This document shows positions 35,683 through 49,256 of a stretch of 64,000 nucleotides of DNA, in pieces. Source of the stretch: Acarospora socialis (taxonomy: Eukaryota > Ascomycota > Lecanoromycetes > Acarosporales > Acarosporaceae); the NCBI GenBank assembly GCA_025617375.2, contig JAMYGW020000007.1, forward strand, positions 1,302,001-1,366,000, given 5' to 3'. The notes under the pieces were generated by a model. The model made no database searches. It worked only from the letters and a program-made list of their open reading frames with translations, and was not told the origin of the DNA. A program made the translations under genes and the position numbers. The first letter of the stretch is position 1. Each line of letters opens with the position of its first letter.

Positions 35683-37185
35683 ATTAACAATATTTTTACA
35701 AAATTTTTTCTTAAGAAAATCATCTACATGATAGTCTCTTCTGAAGTTCAAATTATATTTAACTGTGCATTGCATATATTGCATAGTTTTTATGATCTGA
35801 AGTAAACTTCACAAAACTAATATAAACAATGCATCACTGATCTGCACAAACTAAACTTTTATTAAAGCAATATTAATTTATGTTTTCTTATCAACAGCAT
35901 CAAAAGAATCATGCTGCTTCTCTATGTAAACAATATAATTGTAGTCTCAGTAAATCTGATATACATTCTCTGATTTAAGAAAGTTCTTGTGAAAATATTT
36001 AAAATTAAAAACTTGAAAGAGATACAGAAAATTCTTAATATACAAGTTATACACAATCACAAGAAAAAAACTCTACATCTAAATCAGATTCATTATGTAA
36101 ACAAGATGTTAAGAGATCTTCATATGCAGTTTGACAAGCATAAAATTATAACAATCTTACTCAATGAATATAATGCTCTTCATTCTGTCAACTCAGCTGA
36201 TTAAAAAATAGATTAAAAACAGTATCAATATGCAATTGAAAATCTGATATACACAGTGATTCATATTTAATTAAACATCATCTTTACTTTAAATCAATTA
36301 AGTCAGTATCTTAGTGATTTCACAGAATATCATGAACATGTGTTTAAGAAACTGCTGTAATATGTAAAATTAATTATCAATTTTAATATTGTGTACAGAT
36401 TCAGTAAGAGTCAAATTATATTTAAATATTTTAATTTTAACTATACATCAGACAAACAAGATCAAAAGTCAATTCTGAAACATATATATATGTTTAAAGA
36501 TAGATCAGTGTTATAAATAAGTTAAAAATAAAAGTTTGTTGTTATCTCAATTACAGAAACTGAATACATAATCATGTCAATATATATAAAAACTGAGATC
36601 TGACTTATACAGATGCTGCAAAACATAAATATAAATAAGTATCTTGAAGACAATTCATACTGTGTGAACATCAAAAAAAATGAAGTTCATCAAGCAGTTT
36701 CATTTCTTCAGCTCAAGAAAAACAATCAGATTGTCTTGATTTTAATTAAGAATGTACATGTGCATAAGCAATTAAAGCATATTAATATTGTTTATCATCA
36801 TATCTGTGATCTGCACAAGCAAAATCAGATTGATGTGAACTTTATATTCAGTTAAGACATAATGACTGATGAATTAATTAAGTTTTTATTTAAATGAATC
36901 TTTAAATGCTTTGTTGAACAACTGAAACTTGCTGTTAATGAGAGTCAATAGATGCAGTGTCACTGAGTGAAAATGTTAAGAAATATGATGTTTTAGCTGC
37001 TTTCATAGTCTTAGTTGAGATTAATGTCAGAAATTACTCATTATTCATATAGTCTGTGTGACAGAGTATGTGAATAAACAATCTTTACAATTCACATTGA
37101 TCATGATCAGATCAATAGTGTACATTTCACTAGATAGACAGTTAGTCAGCAGTATAGCACAAGTATTCTTTTATCTCTCAATACA
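35683..37185 (+). mobile_element. Copia-like LTR retrotransposon fossil (plus strand), 3' part
   Basis: It contains the end of the reverse transcriptase (around 35,990-36,200), the RNase H region with a Copia-type end (36,613-36,855) and a 3' LTR. The 5' half is missing: the fragment begins exactly where the minus-strand Copia LTR ends. It is broken with many interruptions. It is the same family as the minus-strand copy at 30,838-35,682. Confidence 0.7.
36974..37185 (+). repeat. Copia-family LTR (plus orientation, 3' LTR)
   Basis: The unit starts TGTTAAGAAATATG and ends near CAATACA, about 210 bases, directly after the Copia RNase H region. Two further copies in the window are in the opposite orientation. 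Confidence 0.7.
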
Positions 37186-37978
37186 AGATATAATTTGAGT
37201 TTCATGAACTCTTTTGTTATCAGTTTCATCTTCAGTCAATATCTGTAATGAAGAGTCTTCTTTATTTCTGAGTTTTTCAACAGTCAATTCATGAACATCT
37301 TCAATGAAATCATTCACAGAGACTTCAAACTTCTTCAGATACTTCAGACTTTTTTGTATAATAGAATTTTTTTGAAATTTTATTTTCTTTTCTTGTGTGA
37401 CTCTTTTCATTCTTCATGAGACTTGTTTCAATCTTGAAGTCATTGCTGAGTAACTATTGTACAATAAATTGAAGCAACAATACTGTAAGACTGATCTTGA
37501 CAGTTATGTGATAATGAACTTTAATGATTGAAATGTGTTGATAAAATTGTCACTAGTCTTCACAAAAGAGAAAGTGTGCATTACTATCTCTTTGCAAAGA
37601 CTGACTTACTAAGCATACTAGTTACACAAGATCTCATGAGAAAGTTCTAACTCTTGTGAATTGAAGTGGGCTTACACTGCATTTGAGAATGATGAAAATT
37701 TGATCTTAAATATGACAGTGTTTTTAGAATATCTTTTCTTGAGCTGACTTCACAAATCATCAACATAATGCATCACAGTCACCACCTGCACACCTGCCCA
37801 CTCAACACTTTAAGAACAGTGCATGAAACTGAGAGATCTGCACATTCATGAACTTAACTTTGAGCATTTATCTGCAGATGTTGACATCAGTATTGAGATT
37901 CAGCTCACAGCACACAAGACTTTGCTGCATCATCTGCAGCTACTTTCATGTATTGAGTGGTGATGATTGATTGTCATT

Positions 37979-38023
37979 CACAAAGAAGACATTCATGAAG
38001 AAGATGTTCACAAAGAAGATGTT
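37979..38023 (+). repeat. Three 15-base tandem units
   Basis: CACAAAGAAGACATT is followed by two near-copies in register, which would encode HKEDI, HEEDV, HKEDV. It is a short internal repeat in the unassigned 8 kb region. Confidence 0.6.
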
Positions 38024-39201
38024 TTTGAGAAAGTCATGCATTTCAGTTCAGCTGACAGATTTAAGCAGTCACAAAACAGTCTGCACATACTCAGACTGAT
38101 TAATGATGCTGCAGATTAGAAGCTGAGTGAAGATAAGATTGATGCTGCTGAGTGTGAACTAGAAATTGATTCTCATGAGCTGTGAATGTTGCTCTGATGA
38201 GATGAGATGAACATTTTACTGTAATCTGTCTTGCAAAGTTGTGCAGACAGTGAGAAATCAGCACATTTCTTTTCATATGTGTAGAGAGAAAGAAATCACC
38301 ATGCTAATAAGACTCAGAAGAGCAGCATAATATTTAGTCTTCATACATGATCAGTAGAGTCTCACTAGTATTTGCAAGCAATAAGCTGAACAACATCAAG
38401 TCAACACATCATTGAGTGAATATCAAGAAAAACTAATTCTAATGTATCTTCTTCAGTTATTTTGCTCAATAAGAGCAGCAGCATTTCATAATCAAGATGC
38501 TCAATCATTGCTGATGCTGACTTACCACTTCATTGTCAATCTTCAACTTTTTGATTGACTGTCTTTCTGACTTGTTGCTTTTTTGTAGTGCTTTTTGAAG
38601 TGTTAGATATGACACATTCATAATTGTTGAGAATCAATTCTGAGAATAAGATATCAACAAATTATTGTTTCATCATCAAAGCTCTGCAATTCTTTCTTCA
38701 CATTATGACAGACACATCATTTCTGAAAACATTCATGATCATTTATTGCAGAAATGCATTCAGACTATCTTGCACCACCATATAAGTGTTGTAGAAGTGT
38801 GCAAAGTCAATTTTCTTGCATGTTTGAAACATCTGTTCACTTATGAAACAGCTTTCAAGTTATACTCTGAGTAATGACAGATCTCAAACAAACTGGCCTG
38901 AATCTATACTAAAGATGATTGAGAAGTCACTTTGTCTTTGAGCTTTGTGAAGCATGAAGTTGCAAGATTGCTTAGACAGTGTTTTATATATTTTCTGAAT
39001 CTCATCATGTACATTAACACTTTCAACTCTACATGCTATTCACAATAGATCATTCAAATGACTGAAAGCTGTAGATGTGCATTTGTATTGTTCTTGATGA
39101 AGCTTTCTTTTGTGAAACACTGAAGAGTCAATCTCTGATGAAGTAATCTTCAAACTGATTTGTTCATTGTTCTCTTTCTTGTGAAAGTGCAATTTCATTC
39201 T

Positions 39202-39726
39202 TCAATTTGCATCTGCATTTAAAGATGACAGTGCAAATGAAAGATCTTTCTGTTGAGATTGAGTAGCTGAAGTACTGTACTTAATGTGTGTCATGCTTTG
39301 AGTGTGTATCATGCTCTGAACATGTGCCATACTCTGAGTGTGTATCATGTTCAGAGTGTATTTCTTGTTCAAAATGTGTACTCTGTTAAAAAAATGTATC
39401 TTGCTTAAAACATGTATCTTGCTCAGAATGCATATCTTGCTCAGAATGAGTAGGTTGCTTGAGATGATTTTGAAGCTCATTGATGTCAGTGATTCTGTCA
39501 TTGAAAGATGAAGTAAATCATGTACTTTGACTGTCAAAAGAATGATAGATGTAGTCTGAATGCAACATTTTAAGCTGAGAGTCTTGAAACTCTTGTAATT
39601 GCACAAAAGATCATTGTCTGTTTGTAGTCTCTGCTGAATGACAGTCAGATTGATTAATTTAATGATAATTTGAAAGCTGTTTTTGTTGATGCTATTGAAT
39701 TGAACAAGATGATGAAGTGCAATCAA
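39202..39726 (-). other. Minus-strand open frame (174 codons) with hexapeptide repeats
   Basis: This is the longest open frame in the unassigned region. Its C-terminal half carries about ten tandem six-residue units such as ILSKIC, ILSKIH, VLSKIH, TQSMAH, VQSMIH and TQSMTH. The frame has no recognisable family, and its codons follow the CpG/CpC-poor composition of the region, so it may simply be a chance frame across a minisatellite. Confidence 0.3.
39285..39464. repeat. 18-base minisatellite, ten units
   Basis: Ten consecutive 18-base units can be laid out without gaps, for example TGTGTATCATGCTCTGAA, CATGTGCCATACTCTGAG and CATGTATCTTGCTCAGAA. The units have diverged but keep register. Confidence 0.75.
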
Positions 39727-42700
39727 TCATCAATGTATATTGATAGAATATCATCTGTGAGTGACTGAAATGGTTAGAAAGAATACTTGAGTGAGAAGTA
39801 TGAAATGAGTGATGTGAGTGATCTATTCACTACTTCATCAACAATTGAATTTGCACTCTGAACTGCTGTTTGTAAGCTTAAAAATATTTTGCTGAGTGAC
39901 AAGAGCAGCAGTAACAGCAATAGTCACAATTACAGCTGCAGCTGCAGCTGTCACCACAGTGACAACAAGTTGATCAAAGATTGAGATAATTCAGTCAAAA
40001 CTTGCATTGCTCTTCAGCATGAGTTTCTTTCAGAAGAAAGTGTTGAATTGATAAAGAATCTTGAGTGTGAAGTGAGAAATGATCAGTGATACTAATGGCA
40101 GAATAAGAAGACAAAGTATGAGTATGAGTATGATAAGCTCAGAAATTATGTCAAGATCATTACTGCAGTTCTTGAAGAGATGATCACAGCAGAGAATGCA
40201 AGAACTTGACTAAACAAGCTACAGATACTCTGACAGTTAATAGCAGAGTGTTTTTTCATCACTGAGTATCTGCAATGCTGATTATGACTGATAACTGTTA
40301 GTTAAAGTGATTTTGTCTTGTTAAGCATCAACTTGTGTTAGCTGAGTCTTCATCAAGTTATAATTCATGTCTGCATCTCACTTAAATAGCAGCAGAGAGC
40401 AGCACTAACAATTTACAGCTATTCATGATCAAGCAACACATATCACAGTAGAAATTCAACATGTTTAGTTAGAGTGAAAAGAAAAGTAAAGAGAAGAGTG
40501 AAGAAAAGAGTGTTCTGGCACAACTTTTGACACTGTGCAATATATACTTTACAAAATGTTTCTTTGTGTTCAGTTCATGTCTTCTTTTCTTTTTTCTTCT
40601 CATTGATGTCAGTAAATTGGTATGTCTGTCACTTCAGATGATATGAAAACTCTTGCTGTGCTCACTCTTCATCTTGTGAAAGTGAAGTGAGTTTTCTTTC
40701 ATACTCACTCACTGCTGTCTGTTTAATCAATCAACACATCACTGCAGATTTATTTTCAGGTTTCTGATCAGTGTCATCAGTATGAGCTTTCATGATGATG
40801 TTGTTTCTGACTTGCATGAAACAAAGATAAGTTAACTTTAAATATAAAGCTGAACTGTCTCTCATCTTTATTTCTCATTCTCTTCTTTCTGAATCTTACT
40901 TGTTATTCATCATCAATTGTGGTTGTTTGTTCTTCTGTTCACTCACACTTATTTTTTATATTTTCTTGTTACTTCTGAACAGAATCTCTGAGCAAAAATG
41001 CAATATGTAGAGTAAGCAGACTTAAACAATGCATATGAAAGCTGGTTTTGCACAGAGATTCAAGTGTGATATAATCATTGCAGATATCTGGTTCAACAAC
41101 AAATATTCTTTAATCAAGAAATGTGTCAAGTGAACTTCAGCAACCATCTGTTCACAGTTTGATTCTTTAGTGATTGATGAAAGTATACTCATCAAACTTA
41201 AACAAATAGTGATAATGTCTTAAAGATCTGAAAAGCATTGCTCAGAAACATATTCAGATTCTTTGTTGAGCTTGATTGCAAGCATCTTGATCATTTCAGT
41301 CAGACAAAGTGAACAAGTCAAAAGATAAAGTCACTGAAGTGACTCAGTGAGCATCACTGTAGTGATTTTTCTTAATGCTGAGTAGAATTCTTACATGTTT
41401 TGTTCAGAGTTTTAGACAGAGAAGTCAGTGTTCTTCACAGACTTGTCAGCATTTTCTCTGAAAACAGACTGAACAGATAACTAATATTTCATGAGCATCT
41501 TGCATAAGTGCTTGCTCAGTCTTAAGCTGAATGAATGAGATCATTTTTCTAATTTGAGTCATGATGAATGTCTGCATTCATCACTACACTTTGTGTACAA
41601 ACTTCTTCTGTCAGCAAAGACTTCAGACTGATGAGTACACATGTTTGATAATGCACTAGACATAAGTCTGAATATTCTTCTCAATAGCATGTTCTATGGT
41701 AAATGCTGTCTTCTAGTTAAACAATAATGTTCTTTAAGAAGAATTAATATCAAGTCTCACTTGCTGAATGATGAATACTGTCAGTAAATTTGTCTTGTTG
41801 CTATCTGATGACAAGACTTTGAATTGATAATATGACATCAGTGACAGCTAAAACTTGCTTTGCATTCAACATGCAAGCACACATTGTTTGTCTCTCAGCC
41901 ATGCATAAATCTGTTCTTCAAGACTAGTATGTTCTGCTTGCAGATGTGGCAGTTATCAGTTATTTCTGAGTGAAATTGATGAAATTCAATGTGCACTTCA
42001 ATACTTGAACACTCAACAATCATTAATTTTGAAGTTGAACAATTCTTCCACATTTATTTCATTCTAGATGTGAAAATCATTGTTTTAATCTGACACAAGA
42101 TCTTTTGTATTTCTGATCAGTTGTTCAGCAATTGTTTTGATATTTCTTTGGTGTCTGCATTAAGAACTTTGCAGCAACATAATTCATACTCAACTGTAAG
42201 AAGATCAGAAGTGACTGTAGAATGAGTAGAAATCTGTGACTGATTCTTGAAGATAATAGCTTGAGAATTCATGTTGATCAGAAATGAAGAGCTCATTTTA
42301 CAGCAATTGTTCTGATTTCATTGACTGAGTGCTAGATAGCAGAAATTGTGTAAGAGCTTGACTCATATAGATGAAGCAGCTGAATGATGCTTTTTACATA
42401 TATACTGACAGACAGTAGAACTCTCATTGTTTATACTTTCAATCTTGTGTTATTTGATTGTCAGAAGAAATGAACTACAATTGTCAGCTGATGAACTTTG
42501 AATTCACAACTCAACTGCTTGTCACTTTGTTGAAAAGAGACCAGTGCTAGACAATGCTCTTTTTTGTCTCATAAGTGCTGACTTTCTTCACTGTGAGACA
42601 TGAAGTTTTATAAAAGATAAAAGAGAATAGTCTGCTGCAGATGAGCATGACATTAAAATTGAAGAAGAATGTGTCAAAACTGCTGATCTTCTCTGTAAGA

Positions 42701-45281
42701 GTTCAAAATTGATAAGCAAAATGCACTCTTGTTGTTTCAAGTTTTGTCATCTCAGTTGAGAACTACAATTCACTCTTTAAATCATTCAGGTTTTCACAAT
42801 CACCTCAATTGTGTTTCAAAAGTTGTTGAATCTTCACTTGCAAACTTTTTCAATTCAAAGTAAGACATAACATCTGAAGCAGAGTTCAAAAGAGAGCTTC
42901 TACATGAGCAAGAGATCTTTAAAATAAAGTCAGATCAATCAATTTCTGATCTGTTGCACATGAGTGAAACACTCAAGTTGAGAAAATGTGCTAGATGAGC
43001 TCAATCTATCAGATCTTTTTCACAATCAAATTTCATTGCACAAATCATCTTTCTGTCTTTGCTGATACTGGTATTAATGCTTCTATTTTCAGCAATTTTG
43101 TTGTGCATTATTTTCTCACATCACTTTCTCTCAAACAATGAATTTGAGCAGAACATTTCAGAAATTGGTATCATGTGAAGTTTCATCTCTTTCTCAGTCA
43201 TATATGTTGATTTCAGCTTTACCATATTGGTCTTTGTAGTGTCTTGAGTGTCAATCATTGCTTTCTCTTTGATTTCAATTGTGATGATGCTCTGATTCTA
43301 TATCACAGCTTAAGACATTCTTTACTGCTCAGAATCTACTGTGTCAACATTTCTTTCATCAGTACACAAATTTGAACTTCTAATAAGTTTACTAGATGGC
43401 AGCATTAGTTCTCTTGAATGATGATTGCAATATCATAGAAAGAATCATTCAATTCAAAAAAGCTGAGTCAGATCTTTAACATATTCTGCACTGATCACTT
43501 CTGGTGCTATTATATTAAGATATGTGGTTGATGTACAATGAAGTAGTCTTCTGACTAATCATAAACAGTTTACTCATTTAAGTTGCTGACATCTAACTTC
43601 ACATCATGACAAAAGTCACATCAATGCAGATGAACAGAATTACAACTTTCACTTGAAGTGCTGATTACACACTTGCTGCATCATGTCTTAATGATGTGAT
43701 GACAGACTCAGCATTATTCTGTTCACTAAAGTCTTTTTTTTAGAATGACTCATCAGACAAAGTCATAAACAAAACTTATCTTGCTGATTCTGATGCAGAC
43801 TACAAGACTTTTGTGAATGTGTCAAAGAAGCATCACATTTATCTTGTCATGTTCTCTTATCTCATGAATAAAACAGTCAAGACAGCTCTGCTAAAACCAT
43901 CTATTCTATACTTGAATGTTAACTATCAGATGCACACATTTGACATTTTTACAATGTGTCAAGTAATTGTTCAGAAATGTGAGATAGCATTGAATGTTTC
44001 AACTGTACTCTACAATTGCTTGAAGTCAGAAGCACAAATTATATTGAAAGAAGATCTTTTGCAGAGCAGTTGAAACATGATCTTCTACAACTCTTTAAAT
44101 CAATGTCTGATGAAAGAACTTCACAAAGATAGTGACAATTTCTTATACTGAGCTCTGATCTCATCACTGAACATTGAAAGATCAGTTAGTTTTGATGACA
44201 AGTTTCAAAATGTATTTAGTATGATTTCAGAAAGCTTTGCTATCATATTCTTGTGTAACTCAACAGATAAGCATCTTTATTCTGTAAAGTCTCTGCTAAG
44301 AGACAGTATTTGATCTGAATTCAACAGTGTGAAATATCATTTATCAGTGAAATATCTTTGAAATCTCTATCAACAGTCAAACACCAGCAAATACAAGTGT
44401 GACCAATACATTCTTTCAACTCATTCATTCAGATGCTCATTTAGCAACACAGCAACTGCAGTCAGATCTCAGACTTGCTGCTGTGAAAGTCACTAATACA
44501 TTTGAGTTTATGACTTTATTTGCTATCTCATTCAGCAAGATAGCTGTTGCTTTACTGACAGGTCAATTGAATGTCTGATTGACTGATCATGAAGTTGTAA
44601 TATACAAGAAGATTGTTAGCACTGTACTCATGACTTCATTATGAACACTAATTGCACTCTGTGTTCTTTACACAGCTATGAGTGTTGCTTTAGCTGTCAT
44701 AATGCTGAAAGTCACATCTATTGATTCTGTCATTTAAGAAGTTCAGGTGCAGCTTGACATACAAGAAATGATTGTTACAGCTTTCAACAAGATCTCAGAG
44801 TCTCATGAACTTACTGAAGAACAAAAGAGTTCTGAGAAAAATAATCATCATAAGAGAGTCAGAAGAGTAGATTTTGACAGAGAAGCTGAGATTTGTTGTT
44901 CATATGTGACTATGACAGACTCTACTTATGTTAAGTCAACAAAGCAATGATAATTCATCAGTATTATGTTGACTCACATTGTTTTGTTTCAGAATCCTAT
45001 GAATCAAGATTGCTTCTATTGTCTTTGTGCAAGTTATTAAGCTTTTGTTTCTGGGTCAGTCAGTGTACACAGTATTTGAAATAAGTTTTGTTAGTCTTTC
45101 ACTAATGCACAACAATCTTGACAGTGTTGATTATACTTGCATCTACAAATGAATTTGATGAGATATCTTGTTTCTCTCAGAAAACTTTAAAGTTTGAGCA
45201 AAACAGCATTGTCAAGAATGCTATGCAGTAGTGATGAGCTAATGAGTATTGCTTCAAATATCACAGTGTGTAGTGCATTCA

Positions 45282-45377
45282 TGTTACAGTTGCATGATCA
45301 TGATACACAACCTGCACATTCACTTATACATTTACTTAGAATCTGATCTTGTGATCAGGCAGATCTTTTGTCTTAGT
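45282..45377 (+). repeat. Decayed copy of the LTR-like repeat end at 12,614
   Basis: It starts TGTTACAGTTGC and contains TCACTTATACATTTACTTAG, then a decayed version of the GC-rich block of the 12.6 kb copy. Of 13 transitions I could align by eye, 7 are in CpC/GpG, 4 in CpG and 2 in CpA context. About 14 extra bases lie near the start relative to the other copy. Confidence 0.6.
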
Positions 45378-47216
45378 GGTTAAGATCATTACAATTCACT
45401 TCATCAAGCATAGTAAACTGATATCACACATGTGACTGAGATCATGTTCAGAAAAGATGATTAGAATGAGAATATGCATTGAATTGTGCACAGAAGTCTG
45501 AATACCTCATTAATAGTGAAGAAAAAGACAGATAGAAGAGAAAGTGTCTTGAGATATTTTCATTGTCTTAAAGTTAATATTCATACAGTATAACTGTCAA
45601 AAAGCTTTTGCAGAATGTGCTCATCTTAACTAGTACTGTTTCAATGTGCTTGCACAAGGTCTGCTAGTAAGTACTTGAAATTATTAAGAACTTCTTTCAT
45701 ATTTGAAACATAATTGAAAATATAATGCTAAATCATTACATGTTCATCAAAAATAAAATAACATTTTACAATTGACACTTACAAAATTTTTACTTAATCT
45801 CTAAAAGTAATAGTAGTAAAAGAAGTATTAATCTGTTCATCAACATCAAATTACTGAGTATACTTTTTTCTTTGCTCTAATCAATTAAAAAATATCTAAT
45901 ATTCTTGTTATAAGTTTACTCATGAGACTATCAGCATGTCTTTCTTATCTCACTGTCACTTATATTATAATGTAACTCATCTTGCTATAAAGCTTATCTC
46001 TCATCTATATATTTAGCTGATTTTATAGCTTAAAAAATATCATTCTTCTTTTACTTGACACATTGTGCATATAACAATTTAATAGCATCAATGACTTCAT
46101 CATGACAACAATGATTATTGACTCATTGTTTGTCACATTAAATATTCAGCATCATTGACTATTGAATTTATTAAATCTCTAAATTGAATCATGATTATAT
46201 TGTTGTCTTTATTTTATTTCATATCTTTCTCATTGTTCTAAATCAGTAAATTAGTTAACAGTCTTGTTATTTTATTAGTATCTTATTTTTTATTTATCTC
46301 TCTGATTTGTTTATTCTACTGATTTTATCTTATTTATTTCTTTAATATTTTTTATTTATTGAGTCATCAATATCTGTCTTATTCTGAACTTATCTCATAA
46401 TGTTATTATACTTGTCTGACAACTTGCTGAACTATTTAGACAAGACTTTATGTATTTAGATAAGTTATATTCATTGAATTAAGATTTTATTGACATTGTT
46501 ACTCATTATTTAATCAAATTTAGTTCACTATCAGTACTCAATACTGTTTTCAGTTAGTTTGACTATAACTATACAGTAAAAAGACTTTGAACATATGTGC
46601 AAAACCAGTCAATATTGTCAAATTGATTGATGCAGCAACAGTCTCAGTCATTTGATAGAAATTGCTCATTTCAATCTTTCAATGTCAGATTTAATGAACT
46701 CAATCAATTTAGATCTGCATTCTATTATGACTGATTTTCTTATGACAATCAATTTTCTTATGAAATTCAATCTTCTAATTACTACAAACAATAAAATAAT
46801 TGATAACAGAACTATCAGAATTGCAGTAATACTGTTAATAAACTGTGTCAGTATTCTTTACTGACATTATCAGCATCTCATCAGTTTTTACAAATAATCT
46901 TCAAAAACAAAAAATTGTTATCTGAACTGTATCAGAATCAACTTTATTACAATTTAAACATCTTAAAATGACTTTATCAATCAAATCACTTTTTATATCA
47001 GTTGTATCAATCTTACTGTTCTTCATATCAGTATAACAGACTGTAAGTCTATCATGCTGAAGACAATCAACAGTTTATAAACAAATAAGAGAAGTATCAG
47101 GTGTATGAAAATGCACATTATAAAACTTATAACTTAATTGATGACATCAAGAACATCATTAAGATAGAGAAGAAAAAGAATATTGAACTGAATATGATTG
47201 ATGAAAATAAGAATCT
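45378..47216. other. AT-rich decayed DNA, unassigned
   Basis: About 1.8 kb of very AT-rich sequence has no host gene. The longest plus-strand frame (46,652-46,864) is hydrophobic and shows no family resemblance. I see no clear repeat partner elsewhere in the window. Confidence 0.35.
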
Positions 47217-47422
47217 TGTTAAGAGAAGAATACTTGTGCTATACTACTGACTAACTGTCTATCTAGTGAAATATACACTGTTGATTTGACTGTGATAAAC
47301 ATAAGTTGTAAAGATTATCTATTCACATACTCTGTTATGCAGACTATATGAATAATGAATAATTTTTAATGTTAATCTTAACTAAAATTATGAAAGCAAC
47401 TAAAACACTGCACTTCTCAACA
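47217..47422 (-). repeat. Copia-family LTR (minus orientation, 3' LTR)
   Basis: A 206-base unit with TGTT...AACA ends, the best bounded of the three copies of this LTR in the window. Confidence 0.72.
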
Positions 47423-47890
47423 CTTCTACTCAGTGATGCTGTATTTATTAACTTTTATTAACAGTAAGTTTCAGTTGTTCAACAAAGTGTTTAAAGATTC
47501 ATTTAAAATAAAACTTAATTAGTTTATCAGTTATCATGTCTTGACTGAGCACAAAGTTCACATCAATTTGATTTTGATTGTGCAGATTACAAATATGATG
47601 ATAAATAATGTTAATGTGCTTTGATTATTCATGCACATATGCATTCTTAATCAGTATCAAGACAATTTGATTGTCTTTTTTGAGCTGAAAAGATGAGATT
47701 ACTTGATGAGCTTCATTTTTCTTGATGTTCACACAGTATGAATTGTCTTCAAAATACTTATTTATATTCATGTTTTGCAGCATCTGTGTAAGTCAGACTT
47801 CAGTTTTTATACATATTGATATAATTATGTATTCAGTCTCTGTGATTGAAATGATAACAGACTTTTGCTTTTGATTTGTTCATGTTATAG
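47217..47890 (-). mobile_element. Copia-like fossil (minus strand): 3' LTR and RNase H end
   Basis: The LTR at 47,217-47,422 has clean inverted termini (TGTTAAGAG at the left, TCTCAACA at the right). To its right, antisense sequence up to about 47,890 is collinear with the RNase H region of the plus-strand Copia fragment at 36,540-36,973. The rest of the element is not seen. It is broken and decayed. Confidence 0.68.
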
Positions 47891-49256
47891 ATTAACTAGT
47901 TGCTTAAATGTATTCTGTGACTGTAACTCATCAGATTACTTTGCAATCTCACTGTCATCATGAACTTAAACTAGCTTGCTAAATATGAAAGACATCTCTA
48001 TAAGTATATAGACAGAATTTTTCATAGATAGATTTTTAGCAATTACATTCTTCATTCACTCATATAAAGATTCTAATAATTTGATAGCATCAACTGTTTT
48101 CAAATTATTGAGTCTTCAATCATTGATTCAAAGTCTTCAAAATTAATCATCTTCATACAACATCATGACTTCATCATCAACATCATCAACAGTCAGATTT
48201 CTATCTAGTCATCATCATCAGACTCTTCAACATATTGAGTTCATCAATTTTATCAAGACTGTTTTCACTACTTAACATATCAAATATCTATCTGATATCT
48301 ATCTGATCACTATTTTTTATCTGTTTGACATATTCTGTTTGCTTGTGTCTCACTTGTTTGATTCACTGCTTTCTTACTTTGCTTTTGTTCATATTTATTT
48401 TGTTGTTTTCATGATTATTTTGTGAAGCTTATCTTTCTCACAGTCATGTTCATGAGTCATTAATCTGACAAAGTCTTCAACAGACTCAACATCAAACTTT
48501 AACTCAGCTACTTCAAGTCAAGATCTACTCTGTCTATCAGATTATTGTGTACTAGCTGTTTATCAGCTCAAACAGTTTAAATCAACAAATTACATTTACA
48601 TCTTTCTTATCTCAAATAACATTGTCAGTTTAGCACACAGTATCATCATCTTATATTTTACTCTTGTAGAATATCAGTCTTCTATCTTTATCATTAAGTC
48701 ACAGCAAACTTGTGCAGATATCAGTCAGTCAAATCTAGATTACTTTACTAGCTGATCTCTTATGAAGAGTTTTTTTATTAAGATTATTTGTCATTTCAAG
48801 AAGAACTCAATATCACTACTTAATCACTTTATCTTCTCAACATGAGTCTTATTTCAAGTACTCTTCAACAACAATGTCAATCATTCAGACTCATTTTAAG
48901 CTAAGTGAAGTCTTCATTGATTTCTACTTTCATCATCAAACAAATCTGATTTATTTACAGTATCATCATCACTCAAGACTGATCAGTTACACAAACTGAC
49001 ATCTTCTGAAACTCAGTCACATATGTTTTTCTTTGCTGATAAAAGCATACAGTGCAGCTCATCATTATCTTAAAATATGATCAATGACAACAATGATCAT
49101 GACAGTCATCATAACAACATTTTCATCACTGCTGATTTCATCTTTTCAGAAGTGCAAATGTAAATGCTTTAAAAAATGATTGCTCAGACTAGAAATAAAG
49201 ATCATGTTAAAGATTGTGCTGAGATTATTAACTCAGCATCTCATTATCTCAAAACA
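47891..49256. other. AT-rich decayed DNA with TCA-rich plus strand, unassigned
   Basis: About 1.4 kb. The plus strand is full of CATCATC and CTTCAAC runs (Ser-rich in one frame), but I find no family or host gene. CpG and CpC are nearly absent. Confidence 0.35.

Larger units (their letters stand above)
37186..45281. other. 8.1 kb of decayed repeat DNA, unassigned
   Basis: CpG is almost absent and CpC/GpG is rare, while CA and TG are very common. There is no host gene. Coding-like traces exist, for example a plus-strand ATG frame of 86 codons at 43,813-44,073 and one of 67 codons at 44,747-44,950 with a basic stretch (HKRVRR). I recognise no family. It is probably one or more old transposable elements. 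The right edge abuts the LTR-like repeat at 45,282. Confidence 0.45.

Noticed and set aside
37750-39000. Helitron or RecQ-type telomeric helicase
   Set aside because: No helicase motif, hairpin end or telomere repeat can be seen. The resemblance was only in texture of the decayed frames.
39285-39464. CRISPR-like array
   Set aside because: Units are contiguous 18-base tandem repeats without spacers, in a eukaryotic genome.
39905-39960. CAG/GCT trinucleotide expansion
   Set aside because: Only a few imperfect units (AGCAGCAG, CAGCTGCAGCTG). Such short runs are expected in sequence depleted of CpG and CpC.
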